The notes under the pieces were generated by a model. The model was not told the DNA's origin. It was given only the letters and a program-made list of their open reading frames with translations, and did not search any database. The translations under genes and the position numbers were made by a program. From positions 1,674,001-1,738,000 of the forward strand of contig NZ_CP033107.1 of the NCBI RefSeq assembly GCF_003856975.1: a DNA stretch of 64,000 nt, written 5' to 3'. Shown piece after piece: positions 34,338 through 43,193 of this stretch; position 1 is the stretch's first letter, and each line of letters opens with the position of its first letter. The DNA is from Plantibacter sp. PA-3-X8. GTDB taxonomy: Bacteria > Actinomycetota > Actinomycetes > Actinomycetales > Microbacteriaceae.

Positions 34338-35339
34338 GTGACCTCTGACATCGACGCCCCAGCCGAGACGACGCTCGACGCGACGATCGTCATCCCCACG
34401 TACAACGGCGAGCGGTACCTCGAGCAGATCCTCTCGGCGATCGAGGGCCAGGACTACGACGGCACCTACGAGACCCTCGTCATCGATTCCGGCTCCACCG
34501 ACCGCACGCTCGACATCGTCGCCGCCCACCCGGACGTCCGGCTGCACGTCATCCCGAACAGTGAGTTCGGCCACGGCCGGACCCGCCAGCTCGCCGCCCG
34601 GCTTGCCCGGGGTAGGTACGTCGCCTACCTCACGCACGATGCGATCCCGGGCGACTCCCGCTGGTTGCACGAGCTGACCACGCCCTTGGACCCGGACGGC
34701 ATGGACGTCGTCGCCGTCATGGGCAAGCAGATCGCACGCCCGAACTGCTTCCCGCTGCTCAAGTACGAGATCCACGACGTGTTCCACAACTTCGGGCCGG
34801 ACTTCGGCACGACCGTCTTCGCGAACGACGGCTTCGCCGACGGGAACGGCGGACTGCTCGACGCCCTCGCGTTCTACTCCGACGTCAACTCGGCCACGCG
34901 CCGCGACCTGCTGCTCGGCGACATCCCGTACCGCGACCTCCCGTACTCCGAGGACATGGCCTTCGGCGCCGACATCATCGCGGCCGGACTGCGGAAGGCG
35001 TACGCACCGCGGGGCTGGGTCGTCCACTCCAACGACCTCACCCTCGACGAGTACCGGAAGCGGATCTTCGACGAGACGACGGCGTTGCGTCGGATCGGGA
35101 AGCCGATCACGCGGCTGAGTCGGTTCCGGCAGGTGGGGTACACCGTCTTCGGCGCCCTTCGGGACGCGAAGCGGATCGTCCGCGACCCCCAGTACAGCTG
35201 GAAGCGACGTGCCTACTGGTTCGTCATGAACCCGGCCTATCACGCGGCGAAGTGGAGCAGCTACTACGTGGCCTCCCGCGTCGACCTGGACGACGAGGCC
35301 GCCATGCGCGCCGGCTCGCTGGAGCACAGCCGCAAGTAG
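34338..35339 (+). CDS. Family 2 glycosyltransferase, rhamnosyltransferase-like
   Basis: A 333-residue GT-A fold enzyme opening with the nucleotide-sugar motif ATIVIPTYNGERYLEQILSAIEGQ. The FGHGRTRQLAARLARGRYVAYLTHDAIPG segment is typical of rhamnosyltransferases that build surface polysaccharide; THDA replaces the usual TQDA. PYSEDMAFGADII is the acceptor-side acidic motif. No transmembrane helix is evident. The GTG at 34338 lies 6 nt behind TACATT (34326-34331), so a leaderless start is likely. It is not part of a visible polysaccharide cluster. Confidence 0.88.
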   Translation: MTSDIDAPAETTLDATIVIPTYNGERYLEQILSAIEGQDYDGTYETLVIDSGSTDRTLDIVAAHPDVRLHVIPNSEFGHGRTRQLAARLARGRYVAYLTHDAIPGDSRWLHELTTPLDPDGMDVVAVMGKQIARPNCFPLLKYEIHDVFHNFGPDFGTTVFANDGFADGNGGLLDALAFYSDVNSATRRDLLLGDIPYRDLPYSEDMAFGADIIAAGLRKAYAPRGWVVHSNDLTLDEYRKRIFDETTALRRIGKPITRLSRFRQVGYTVFGALRDAKRIVRDPQYSWKRRAYWFVMNPAYHAAKWSSYYVASRVDLDDEAAMRAGSLEHSRK

Positions 35340-35429
35340 TCCGCGGACGGCGCTCCGCTCGCGCGCACTGCTCGCTGCTCCCAGCGAACCGGGGTGGTGC
35401 ATCACCGCCTCGTGCGCTGTGATGGAGTC

Positions 35430-36434
35430 ATGAGCACGAATCGGCTGTTGGTCCTGGGCGGGACGGAGTTCGTCGGGCGAGCGGTCGTCGACGAGGCCGT
35501 CGCCGCCGGCTGGGAGGTCACCGTCTTCCACCGCGGTACGAACCGTTCCTCGCCGTCGGACGCGGTCACCGTGCTGCACGGCGACCGGACGATGCCCGGC
35601 GGACTCGACGCGCTCCGGGTCGGGTCGTGGGACCTCGCCGTCGACACCTGGTCATGGGCTCCGGTCGCCGTCCGCGACGCGGCCGCGCTGCTGGCGGACC
35701 GGGTCGGGAGCTACGTCTACGTCTCGAGCCGTTCGGTCTACGCCGACCCGCTGCCCGCCGGCGCCGCCGAGGACGCGCCGGTCGTCGACGGGTCGGCGCA
35801 CGACGACGGCTTCGCGGACTACGCCCGTGCCAAGCGCGGCGGTGAGCTGGCCGCCGTCCAGGCGTTCGGCGACCGAGCGGTCCTGGCGCGAGCCGGCCTC
35901 ATCCTCGGCCCGCACGAGAACATCGGACGACTGCCCTGGTGGCTGGCGCGGATCGCCGAGGGCGGTGAGGTGCTCGCCCCTGGTGCCGCTTCCGACCCCA
36001 TCCAGTACATCGATGCGCGGGATCTCGCGGCCTTCCTCCTCGCCGCCGGTTCGACGGGCGCGAGTGGTGCGTTCAACGTCGTCAGCGAGCCGCGGGCGAC
36101 GACGTTGGGGGAGCTGCTCGACGCCTGCGTCGCCGCGACCGGGTCGGGTGCGACCCTCCGCTGGGTGGATCAGGAGCGGGTGCTCGCGGCCAGGATCCAG
36201 CCCTGGACCCAACTGCCCGTCTGGCTCCCCACCGGACCGGACGCCGACGCGATGCATCACGGTGATGTCTCGCGTGCGGTTGCGGCGGGTCTCCGTCGTC
36301 GTCCGGTCACCGAGACCGTCGCCGACACCTGGGTGTGGCTGCAGGCACTCGGCGGCGTGGCGCCGCAGCGCCCGGACCGGCCCGTCGTCGGACTGGACCG
36401 TGCCATCGAGCGGGCCGTGCTCGCCGGGAACTGA
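35430..36434 (+). CDS. NAD-dependent epimerase/dehydratase (SDR family)
   Basis: A 334-residue extended-type short-chain dehydrogenase: cofactor motif LLVLGGTEFVGRAVVDEAV and the catalytic pair in YARAKRGGE (YxxxK). The RAGLILGPHENIGRLPWWLARI stretch resembles nucleotide-sugar epimerases and isoflavone-reductase-like proteins. Substrate unknown; the adjacent GT2 gene suggests nucleotide-sugar work but nothing proves it. An in-frame start at 35394 exists; 35430 is chosen since the Rossmann strand starts right after it. It stops 6 bp before the convergent zapE. Confidence 0.8.
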   Translation: MSTNRLLVLGGTEFVGRAVVDEAVAAGWEVTVFHRGTNRSSPSDAVTVLHGDRTMPGGLDALRVGSWDLAVDTWSWAPVAVRDAAALLADRVGSYVYVSSRSVYADPLPAGAAEDAPVVDGSAHDDGFADYARAKRGGELAAVQAFGDRAVLARAGLILGPHENIGRLPWWLARIAEGGEVLAPGAASDPIQYIDARDLAAFLLAAGSTGASGAFNVVSEPRATTLGELLDACVAATGSGATLRWVDQERVLAARIQPWTQLPVWLPTGPDADAMHHGDVSRAVAAGLRRRPVTETVADTWVWLQALGGVAPQRPDRPVVGLDRAIERAVLAGN

Positions 36435-36440
36435 CTGCTG

Positions 36441-37586
36441 TCAGCGGATCTCGCGGAGGAGGGCGAGCCGACTGCGCGTCCTGACCGCGTCGCGGGCGAA
36501 CCCCTCCGGTCCGAGGGCGGGATCGGTCATGAAGGTCTCCTGGTCGGTGGCGGCCACGACGTGGAGTTCGACGCCGAGATCGCACAGAGCGTCGACGAGG
36601 TGGACGAATCGGGCGCGCGCCTCCCGGGTGAGGGCGTGGGACTCGGGCAGGGCGTCGAGGACCCACCGGCCGTCGTCCGCCGCCCAGGCGAGGTAGTCGC
36701 CGACCGAGGTCGGACGCTCGATGAGTTCGGCGCTGGCGAACCAGAGGACGCCGTCGCGCGCGGCGGCTGCCTGGAACGTGTGGCCACTGATCGTCAGCGT
36801 CGTCGCCTCGCCTGGCCCCGGACGGTGGAGGCCGAGTGCCGCGAGGTGGGCGTCCGCGGACTCGCCTGCGATGGACCAGCTGCCGCGGGCGAAGCCGTCG
36901 CCGTGCCTGACCGGGGAGCTGCGACGGTGGTCGGTCGAGCCGGCGAGTTCGAGCACCTGCATGTTCGCTTCGATCAGGGCGATGCCGGGTTCGAAGATGT
37001 GGTGGTGAGCCGGGTCCGGCAGCAGATCCTGCGGCGCGGAGTTCGAGCTCGTCAACAGGGTCACCTGTCGGGCGAAGAGCGCGTCGAGCAGCCGGATCAT
37101 GAGCGCGCCGTCGCCGGGATCGTGCACCTGGAACTCGTCGAAGAGCACGACGTCCACCTCGTCCAGCAGTTCGTCGACCGCTTGCTCGACCGCGTTCGTC
37201 ACCGCTCCGGCCGCCGCGCGGGACCCGGCGCCCGGCTCACCCGTCGCCCGAGCGGCGTCGGCGGCCTCCGTGCGGACCCGGTGGATCGCGGCGTGCAGCC
37301 CGCGGAAGAAGGAGTGGAAGTGGACGCGACGCCTCCGATGCGTCGGGAGCGCCTCGAAGAACGCGTCGAGGAGCCAGGTCTTGCCCCGCCCGGCCGCACC
37401 CCACAGGTACAGGTGCCCGGGTCGGTCCTCGCCGATCCGGAGTGACGCCAGACGCCTCGCCACTTCCAGCTGCTCCGGCTCGAGCGTGAACCCGGCGTCG
37501 GCGGCGGCGGACTCGACCGCCGAGAGCAGGGTGTCGTCGGGAGGGATCGGAGCGGGATCGGTCGTCTCGGTCCCCGTCGTGTCCAC
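36441..37586 (-). CDS. zapE: ZapE/AFG1-family ATPase
   Basis: A 381-residue AAA-type ATPase: Walker A GAAGRGKTWLLDAFF, Walker B VVLFDEFQVHDP, sensor region TLLTSSNSAPQDLLPDP, and the FHSFFRGLHAAIH segment that is characteristic of ZapE. In E. coli ZapE binds the Z-ring late in division under stress; the mitochondrial AFG1 acts in protein quality control. The role in Actinobacteria is untested. The GTG at 37586 lies 6 nt behind TACGAT (37593-37598, minus strand), supporting this start over longer open-frame options. Confidence 0.88.
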   Translation of the reverse strand: MDTTGTETTDPAPIPPDDTLLSAVESAAADAGFTLEPEQLEVARRLASLRIGEDRPGHLYLWGAAGRGKTWLLDAFFEALPTHRRRRVHFHSFFRGLHAAIHRVRTEAADAARATGEPGAGSRAAAGAVTNAVEQAVDELLDEVDVVLFDEFQVHDPGDGALMIRLLDALFARQVTLLTSSNSAPQDLLPDPAHHHIFEPGIALIEANMQVLELAGSTDHRRSSPVRHGDGFARGSWSIAGESADAHLAALGLHRPGPGEATTLTISGHTFQAAAARDGVLWFASAELIERPTSVGDYLAWAADDGRWVLDALPESHALTREARARFVHLVDALCDLGVELHVVAATDQETFMTDPALGPEGFARDAVRTRSRLALLREIR

Positions 37587-37670
37587 CGCTCGATCGTACC
37601 CGTCGGCACGTCGACCGCGGCTGTTCACCATCGGTTCACGATGCCCAGGATCGTGGGGGAGAATGGAGGC

Positions 37671-38150
37671 ATGACAGACGCCACCGGGCAGCCAGCACCG
37701 GAAGCTCAGCACCCATCCGAACCGAGCGGTCCGACGCCCTCGACCGAGCCCGACACCGAGGTCGCGACCGTGTACTCCTCCGGTTCGGTCTCGGTGCGCC
37801 GGTCGCCGCGCTACTGGCGGTTCCTCGTCATCGGCGTCTTCGTCGGCATCATCGCCGCGCTCATCCTCACCTTCGCGTTCCCGGGGAGCGCCGACTACTC
37901 GCTCACCCAGGTGTTCGGCTTCCTCCTGCTCGTGTGCGTCGTCGTCTTCGGTGCGATCGCCCTCGTCGTCGGTCTCCTCATCGACCGTTCCATGGCGCGA
38001 CGGACGCGGATCGTCGCAGCGGATAGAGTTGACGTGCATCCAGCCGGGACCCCCGCGGCCGACGCGGAACCGAACGGTTCCGTCAGTGCCGAGCCAGGTG
38101 AGTCCGGCCCCCCGAATCCACCCATCGCAGAAGGTTCAGGACGGTCATGA
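37671..38150 (+). CDS. Hypothetical two-helix membrane protein coupled to purM
   Basis: A 159-residue protein with a polar, Pro/Glu-rich N-terminus, two hydrophobic helices (about residues 48-70 and 82-106) and a Pro/Gly-rich C-terminal tail. I recognise no domain. Its stop overlaps the purM start by 4 bp (ATGA), so purM translation depends on it. TTCACG-18-GAGAAT (37635-37664) lies 6 nt before the ATG, making it the leaderless first gene of the purM transcript. Confidence 0.7.
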   Translation: MTDATGQPAPEAQHPSEPSGPTPSTEPDTEVATVYSSGSVSVRRSPRYWRFLVIGVFVGIIAALILTFAFPGSADYSLTQVFGFLLLVCVVVFGAIALVVGLLIDRSMARRTRIVAADRVDVHPAGTPAADAEPNGSVSAEPGESGPPNPPIAEGSGRS

Positions 38151-39259
38151 CCTCATCCACCAGCTACCGGGAGGCCGGTGTCGACACGGCAGCCGGTGAC
38201 CGCGCCGTCGAGCTCATGAAGGCCGCCGTCGCGAAGACGCACGGTCCGGAGGTCTTCGGCGGCTTCGGCGGGTTCGCCGGCCTGTTCGACGCCTCGGCGC
38301 TCACCGCCTTCCATCGGCCCCTGCTCGCGACGTCGACCGACGGCGTCGGCACGAAGGTCGCGATCGCCCAGGCCATCGACAAGCACGACACCATCGGCCA
38401 GGACCTCGTCGGCATGGTCGTCGACGACATCGTCGTGGTCGGGGCGAAGCCGCTCTTCATGACCGACTACATCGCCTGCGGCAAGGTCCACCCGGAGCGC
38501 ATCGCCTCGATCGTCTCGGGCATCGCCCAGGCCTGCTCCGACACCGGGACGGCGCTCATCGGCGGCGAGACCGCGGAGCACCCCGGACTCCTCGGGGTCG
38601 ACGACTACGACGTCGCCGGCGCCTGCACCGGTGCGGTCGAGGCGGACGCCATCCTCGGTGAGCACCGCGTCGAGGACGGCGACGTCGTCCTCGCACTCGC
38701 GTCCTCGGGCCTGCACTCGAACGGCTTCTCCCTCGTGCGGCACATCCTCGCCCAGGCGGGCGTCGGCTACGCCGACCACAGCGACGACCTCGGCACGACG
38801 TTCGGCGAGGCCCTCCTCGAGCCGACGCGGCTCTACACCCTGCCCCTCCTGCGGCTGCTCGACGCCCCGGCCTTCGCGGGTGGCGTCCACTCGCTCAGCC
38901 ACGTCACCGGAGGCGGGATCGCCGCCAACCTCGCGCGCGTCCTGCCCAAGGGGTCCTGGGCCGAGGTCGACCGCTCCACCTGGAGCCCGTCGCCGGTGTT
39001 CCGGACGCTGAGCGAGCTGGCCGGATCCTCGCTCGAGTCGAGCGAGGGCACCTGGAACCTGGGCGTCGGATTCTTCGCCGTCGTCTCGCCGGCGGTCGCC
39101 GCCGGTGTCACGGCCGCGCTCGAGGCCGACGGGATCGCGACCTGGCAGGTCGGCACCGTGCACCTCGGCGACGCCACCGCAGACCTCAGCGCGTTCGAAC
39201 AGGGTGCCAAGGGGGTCGACGGCGGTGCCGTCCGCCTCGTGGGCGCCTACCGCGACTAG
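38147..39259 (+). CDS. purM: Phosphoribosylformylglycinamidine cyclo-ligase
   Basis: PurM closes the imidazole ring (FGAM to AIR) with ATP, the fifth step of purine synthesis. The 370-residue protein shows SYREAGVDTAAGDRAVELMK, the LATSTDGVGTKVAIAQ ATP motif, DDIVVVGAKPLFMTDYIACGK and GGETAEHPGL. It is coupled by ATGA overlap to the upstream membrane protein gene and lies 70 bp before purF on the same strand. Confidence 0.97.
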   Translation: MTSSTSYREAGVDTAAGDRAVELMKAAVAKTHGPEVFGGFGGFAGLFDASALTAFHRPLLATSTDGVGTKVAIAQAIDKHDTIGQDLVGMVVDDIVVVGAKPLFMTDYIACGKVHPERIASIVSGIAQACSDTGTALIGGETAEHPGLLGVDDYDVAGACTGAVEADAILGEHRVEDGDVVLALASSGLHSNGFSLVRHILAQAGVGYADHSDDLGTTFGEALLEPTRLYTLPLLRLLDAPAFAGGVHSLSHVTGGGIAANLARVLPKGSWAEVDRSTWSPSPVFRTLSELAGSSLESSEGTWNLGVGFFAVVSPAVAAGVTAALEADGIATWQVGTVHLGDATADLSAFEQGAKGVDGGAVRLVGAYRD

Positions 39260-39329
39260 TCGCACCGCTCCGGCACACCTTCCTCCGTTCCGTCACTCGC
39301 CCAGCACGAACCCCAAGGAGTCCCCACGC

Positions 39330-40787
39330 ATGTGCGGCATCGTCGGCATCGTCTCAACCGAGCCTGCCAACCAGCAGGTCTACGACAGCCTCCTGCTCCT
39401 TCAGCACCGCGGTCAGGACTCCACCGGCATCGCCACCGCCGACGGCAGCACCTTCCACATGGTCAAAGCCAAGGGCCAGGTGCGTGAAGCCTTCCGCACC
39501 CGCGACATGCGCTCGCTCCTCGGCAACATGGGCCTCGGCCACGTGCGCTACGCGACGAAGGGCGACGCCGCCAACGAGAGCGAGGCGCAGCCGTTCTACG
39601 TGAACGCGCCCTACGGCATCACGCTCATCCACAACGGCAACCTCACGAACACCCGCGAGCTCAGCAAGGACCTGTTCCACGTCGACCGCCGCCACGTGAA
39701 CTCCACGAGCGACACCGAGCTGCTGCTCAACGTCCTCGCGACGGAGCTGCAGGGGCAGATCAGCGGTCTCGACCTCGATCCCGACCAGGTGTTCAACGCC
39801 GTCGAGAACGTGCACGAGCGGGTCGAGGGGTCCTACGCGACGATCGCCCTCATCGCCGGTCACGGCCTGCTCGCCTTCCGCGACCCGTTCGGCATCCGCC
39901 CGCTCATCCTCGGCAAGCGCCAGACGGGCCTGGTCGGCAACGACTGGGTGGTCGCCTCGGAGTCGCTCGTCCTCGAAGCCGGCGGCTACGAGATCGTCCG
40001 CGAGATCGCCCCGGGCGAGGCCGTCTTCATCACCGCTTCGGGTGAGCTGTACTCGCGGCAGTGCGCGAAGAACCCGCGGCTCGTTCCGTGCTCCTTCGAG
40101 TACGTGTACCTCGCTCGCCCCGACTCCGTCATGAACGGCATCTCGGTCTACGAGGCCCGACTGCGTCTCGGCAACCGGCTCGCCGACACCATCGCCGAGT
40201 ACACGCCGATGGGTGACATCGACGTCGTCATGCCGATCCCGGACTCCTCCCGCCCAGCGGCCATGCAGGTCGCCCAGAAGCTCGGCATCGAGTACCGCGA
40301 GGGCTTCTACAAGAACCGGTACGTGGGGCGCACCTTCATCATGCCGGGCCAGGCGCAGCGCAAGAAGAGCGTCCGTCAGAAACTCAACGCGATGGGCTCG
40401 GAGTTCAAGGGCAAGAACATCCTCATCGTCGACGACTCGATCGTCCGCGGCACGACGTCGAAGGAGATCGTCGACATGGCGCGTCTCGCCGGTGCCAACA
40501 AGGTGACCTTCACCTCCGCCGCACCGCCGGTCCGCTACCCCCACGTGTACGGCATCAACATGCCGTCCCGCCAGGAGCTCGTCGCACACGGCAAGAAGAT
40601 CCCCGACATCGCCCGCGAGCTGGGCGCCGACAACCTCATCTACCAGGAGGTCGCCGACATGAAGGCCGCCATCCTCGAGGGCTCCGGCATCAGCGACCTC
40701 GAGATGAGCTGCTTCACCGGCGAGTACATCACCGGGACCGTCTCCGAGGAGTACCTCGAGTGGGTGGAGCGCTCGCAGCTCTCCTGA
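39330..40787 (+). CDS. purF: Amidophosphoribosyltransferase
   Basis: PurF makes phosphoribosylamine from PRPP and glutamine, the committing step of purine synthesis. The 485-residue protein begins MCGIVGIVS, so after Met removal Cys is the N-terminal nucleophile with no propeptide. The glutaminase half has GQDSTGIATADG and GHVRYATKGD; the phosphoribosyltransferase half has the PRPP loop ILIVDDSIVRGTTSKEIV. AAGGAG lies 9 nt before the ATG. A strong terminator follows, so the transcript membrane protein-purM-purF ends here. Confidence 0.97.
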   Translation: MCGIVGIVSTEPANQQVYDSLLLLQHRGQDSTGIATADGSTFHMVKAKGQVREAFRTRDMRSLLGNMGLGHVRYATKGDAANESEAQPFYVNAPYGITLIHNGNLTNTRELSKDLFHVDRRHVNSTSDTELLLNVLATELQGQISGLDLDPDQVFNAVENVHERVEGSYATIALIAGHGLLAFRDPFGIRPLILGKRQTGLVGNDWVVASESLVLEAGGYEIVREIAPGEAVFITASGELYSRQCAKNPRLVPCSFEYVYLARPDSVMNGISVYEARLRLGNRLADTIAEYTPMGDIDVVMPIPDSSRPAAMQVAQKLGIEYREGFYKNRYVGRTFIMPGQAQRKKSVRQKLNAMGSEFKGKNILIVDDSIVRGTTSKEIVDMARLAGANKVTFTSAAPPVRYPHVYGINMPSRQELVAHGKKIPDIARELGADNLIYQEVADMKAAILEGSGISDLEMSCFTGEYITGTVSEEYLEWVERSQLS

Positions 40788-40794
40788 GTCCCAC

Positions 40795-40846
40795 CTGAAC
40801 GACGAAGCGCGCGAGCCCCGAGGGGATCGCGCGCTTCGTCGTTCAG
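40795..40846. terminator. Long bidirectional terminator after purF
   Basis: Perfect 20-bp stem (40795-40814 with 40827-40846) and a 12-base apex that itself can pair (GCCCC/GGGG). It lies 7 bp beyond the purF stop and 10 bp from the stop of the convergent 2TM gene, so it can serve both. Confidence 0.9.
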
Positions 40847-40856
40847 GAACCGGCTG

Positions 40857-42047
40857 CTACTCCGGCGTACCGGGCTGCTCGAGTGGCGCCGGCGTGGCCG
40901 CGGGGGCCGCCTTCGGCTTCGTGGTGCGCGGCTTCGCCGGTGCCTTCGCGGTGGCCGGCTTCGCTGCGGCGCCCGTCGTCTTCGTCGTCGGTGCCTTCGT
41001 GGCTGCGGCCTTCGGCGTCGTGGTCTTGGCTGCTGCGGCCTTGGGCGTCGTCGAACCGGTGGTGGCGCGCGTCGAACTCGTCTTGCGGACGGTGCTGCCC
41101 GCGGCCGTCGCCGACGTGGTCGTCTTGGCGGCGGGCTTCCGGGCCGTCGTCGAACGCGTCGTCGTCGACCGGCTGGTCGAGGTGCGGGGCGCGCTCACGG
41201 CCGCGGCCGGTGCGGCGGCCGACACGGTCTCGTCGCGTCCGGTCGTGGCGTCGGCTCCGGTCTCGTCGCTCGCGAGGCGCGCTTCGGTCTCGTCTGCGGC
41301 GGCTGCGACGGTCTCGGCGTCGCCGGTGGACGTCGACTCGAGGACGATCGACTCGGCCGGTTCGGCGGACGTGTTCGGCGCGGCTGCGGCCTCGGGCGCG
41401 CGGTCGGTGCCGGAGAAGACCGCGGCGAACTGCTCGGTCGGGGTGGGCTCGGCGGCGCGCACCCAGTCCGAGGTGGGCTCCGCTGCAGGAGCCTCAGGGT
41501 TCGGAGACTCGGTCGCTGGTGCCTGGTAGGCGCCGTACTGCTGCGTCGCCTGGGAGCCCTGCTGGGTCTGCTGCGTGCCGTAGCCGCTCGTCTGGCCACC
41601 CGCGTACTGCGAGGTGTCGTAGGCGGTCGTCTGTCCGTACTGTGCGGGGTCGTACACCGGCGCCTGGCCGGTCTGGCCCGCCTGGTACGGGTGCTGCTCG
41701 TAACCGCTCTGGCCGGCGTACGGTGCCTGCGTGGCGTTCGGCTGCGAGGCGGCCTCACGAGCGGCAGCGCGCTGCTGCTGCTGGTTCACGAGGCGCGCGA
41801 CCTCGGCGTCGATGGCGTCCTCGGTGATGTGCTTGGACGGACCGTAGGCGTCGAGTCCGACGAAGACCAGGGCGATGCCCATCACGAAGATCGGCCAGAT
41901 CGGCCAGAAGTATCCCCAGGCGCCGGTGAGGAGCCAGATGACGATCAGGAGGACGGAGACCGCACCCCAGACGGCGAGAAACTGCTTGAAATCGTGCTGC
42001 GCCTTCAGGCGCTTCTTGGCGGCAACGCGGAGTTCGTCGGTGTTCAT
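40857..42047 (-). CDS. 2TM-domain membrane protein with long histone-H1-like Ala/Thr/Lys tail
   Basis: A 396-residue protein. Residues 1-75 form a 2TM domain: basic lead-in MNTDELRVAAKKRLKAQHDFKQFL, then two tightly spaced helices. Residues 90-180 are Gln/Tyr/Gly-rich, 185-290 acidic and Ala-rich, and the last 110 residues are an Ala/Thr/Pro/Lys tract with repeated TTxKAAAxK units, like eukaryotic H1 or mycobacterial histone-like tails. The tail would be cytoplasmic. No function is known; membrane anchoring of nucleic acid is one reading. TAGCCT (42054-42059) lies 6 nt before the ATG, so leaderless. Confidence 0.75.
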   Translation of the reverse strand: MNTDELRVAAKKRLKAQHDFKQFLAVWGAVSVLLIVIWLLTGAWGYFWPIWPIFVMGIALVFVGLDAYGPSKHITEDAIDAEVARLVNQQQQRAAAREAASQPNATQAPYAGQSGYEQHPYQAGQTGQAPVYDPAQYGQTTAYDTSQYAGGQTSGYGTQQTQQGSQATQQYGAYQAPATESPNPEAPAAEPTSDWVRAAEPTPTEQFAAVFSGTDRAPEAAAAPNTSAEPAESIVLESTSTGDAETVAAAADETEARLASDETGADATTGRDETVSAAAPAAAVSAPRTSTSRSTTTRSTTARKPAAKTTTSATAAGSTVRKTSSTRATTGSTTPKAAAAKTTTPKAAATKAPTTKTTGAAAKPATAKAPAKPRTTKPKAAPAATPAPLEQPGTPE

Positions 42048-42168
42048 CCGTCCAGGCTAGTCTCCGCCCAGCGAGAACTCCATTTGCCAACAGTCGTCTG
42101 AGAGATCACCCAGCCGCGAGGTGCTGGAGCGAGGGCGAACCGCCGATGCGGGGGCGCGCCGGAACGGT

Positions 42169-42196
42169 GCGAAGGGCGCGCCTACGCGCCCTTCGC
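42169..42196. terminator. Hairpin overlapping the end of the DUF3073 gene
   Basis: Perfect 12-bp stem (42169-42180 with 42185-42196) with a four-base CCTA loop that contains the stop codon. It probably terminates the DUF3073 transcript; the right arm is inside the last codons. Confidence 0.75.
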
Positions 42197-42397
42197 CTCA
42201 CCGTCGGCGTACTTCTCGGCGTATTCAGCCCACTTGGCGATCTCGTCGTCGTAGCTCTCGTCGACGCCCGTGCCCGGGTGGTCGACGGAGTGCCCCGTGA
42301 GCTCGCGCTCGAGCGCGTTGTAGTTCACGTCCGGGCTGAACGACTTGAGCTCACGAGCGATCTTCGTGTGCTTTGCCTTTTGACGGCCACGACCCAT
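42182..42397 (-). CDS. DUF3073 family small protein
   Basis: A 71-residue protein matching DUF3073 over its length: basic start MGRGRQKAKHTKIARELKSFSPDVNYNALERELTG and acidic tail SYDDEIAKWAEYAEKYADGEA. The family is conserved in Actinobacteria; the role is unknown, and the basic N-terminus suggests nucleic-acid contact. GAGGGGG lies 7 nt before the ATG. Confidence 0.92.
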   Translation of the reverse strand: MGRGRQKAKHTKIARELKSFSPDVNYNALERELTGHSVDHPGTGVDESYDDEIAKWAEYAEKYADGEAKGA

Positions 42398-42604
42398 GCG
42401 AGACCCCCTCATGATTTTCTGACCGGCCGCGCTTGCGGGGCGTCCGGGGCTTTCGCCTACCAGGGAACGATAAAGACTAGCGTTGAGCTTACCATGCCGC
42501 CCGTGGACGGGGCGCTCGTACGGAGACGGTCTGCCGGGCACCGATGCCGACACCGCGACGGAACGGGGCTGGGCCAGGACGTCGAGTGGTGGGACGATGG
42601 ACCC

Positions 42605-43189
42605 ATGACCGGAACCCTGCACATCACCGGAGATGCGGACGCCGACCGCCTGTTGTCGACCGACCCGCTCGCCCTGCTCGTCGGCATGCTGCTCGATCAG
42701 CAGGTGCCGATGGAGACCGCGTTCGCCGGCCCGCTGAAGATCAGTGACCGACTCGGTTCCTTCGACGCGGCCACCATCGCGCGGGAAGAACCCGAGGCGT
42801 TCGCCTCCCTCTTCAAGACGAGTCCCGCCGTGCACCGGTTCCCGGGTTCCATGGCCGGCCGGGTGCAGGGGCTCTGCGCCGCGATCGTCGACGACTGGGA
42901 CGGCGACGCTGAGGCGATCTGGACGCGCGACGCGCCCGATGGCCCGGAGATCCTGAAGCGCCTGCTCGCCCTCCCGGGGTTCGGTGAGCAGAAGGCGAAG
43001 ATCTTCCTCGCGCTCCTCGGCAAGCAGTACGGGCTCGACGCGGCCGACTGGCGGGAAGCGTCGGCGCCCTACGGCGAGGACGGCAGCCTCCGGTCCGTCG
43101 CCGACATCGTCGACCCGGAGTCGCTCGCGCAGGTGCGGGCGGCGAAGCAGGCGGCCAAGGCCGCCGCGAAGCGTACGAAGGGGGAGTGA
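42605..43189 (+). CDS. HhH-GPD-type base-excision-repair-like protein
   Basis: A 194-residue protein related to the actinobacterial HhH-GPD family. The helix-hairpin-helix is LKRLLALPGFGEQKAKIFLALL (about residues 119-140), but the conserved catalytic Asp/Lys of classic glycosylases is not obvious: the usual LPGVGxxTA reads LPGFGEQKA. It may bind DNA lesions; activity is unproven. The C-terminus is Ala/Lys-rich (AAKQAAKAAAKRTKGE). GACGAT lies 6 nt before the ATG, a weaker leaderless pattern. It is followed 4 bp later by the USP gene. Confidence 0.82.
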   Translation: MTGTLHITGDADADRLLSTDPLALLVGMLLDQQVPMETAFAGPLKISDRLGSFDAATIAREEPEAFASLFKTSPAVHRFPGSMAGRVQGLCAAIVDDWDGDAEAIWTRDAPDGPEILKRLLALPGFGEQKAKIFLALLGKQYGLDAADWREASAPYGEDGSLRSVADIVDPESLAQVRAAKQAAKAAAKRTKGE

Positions 43190-43193
43190 CGAC

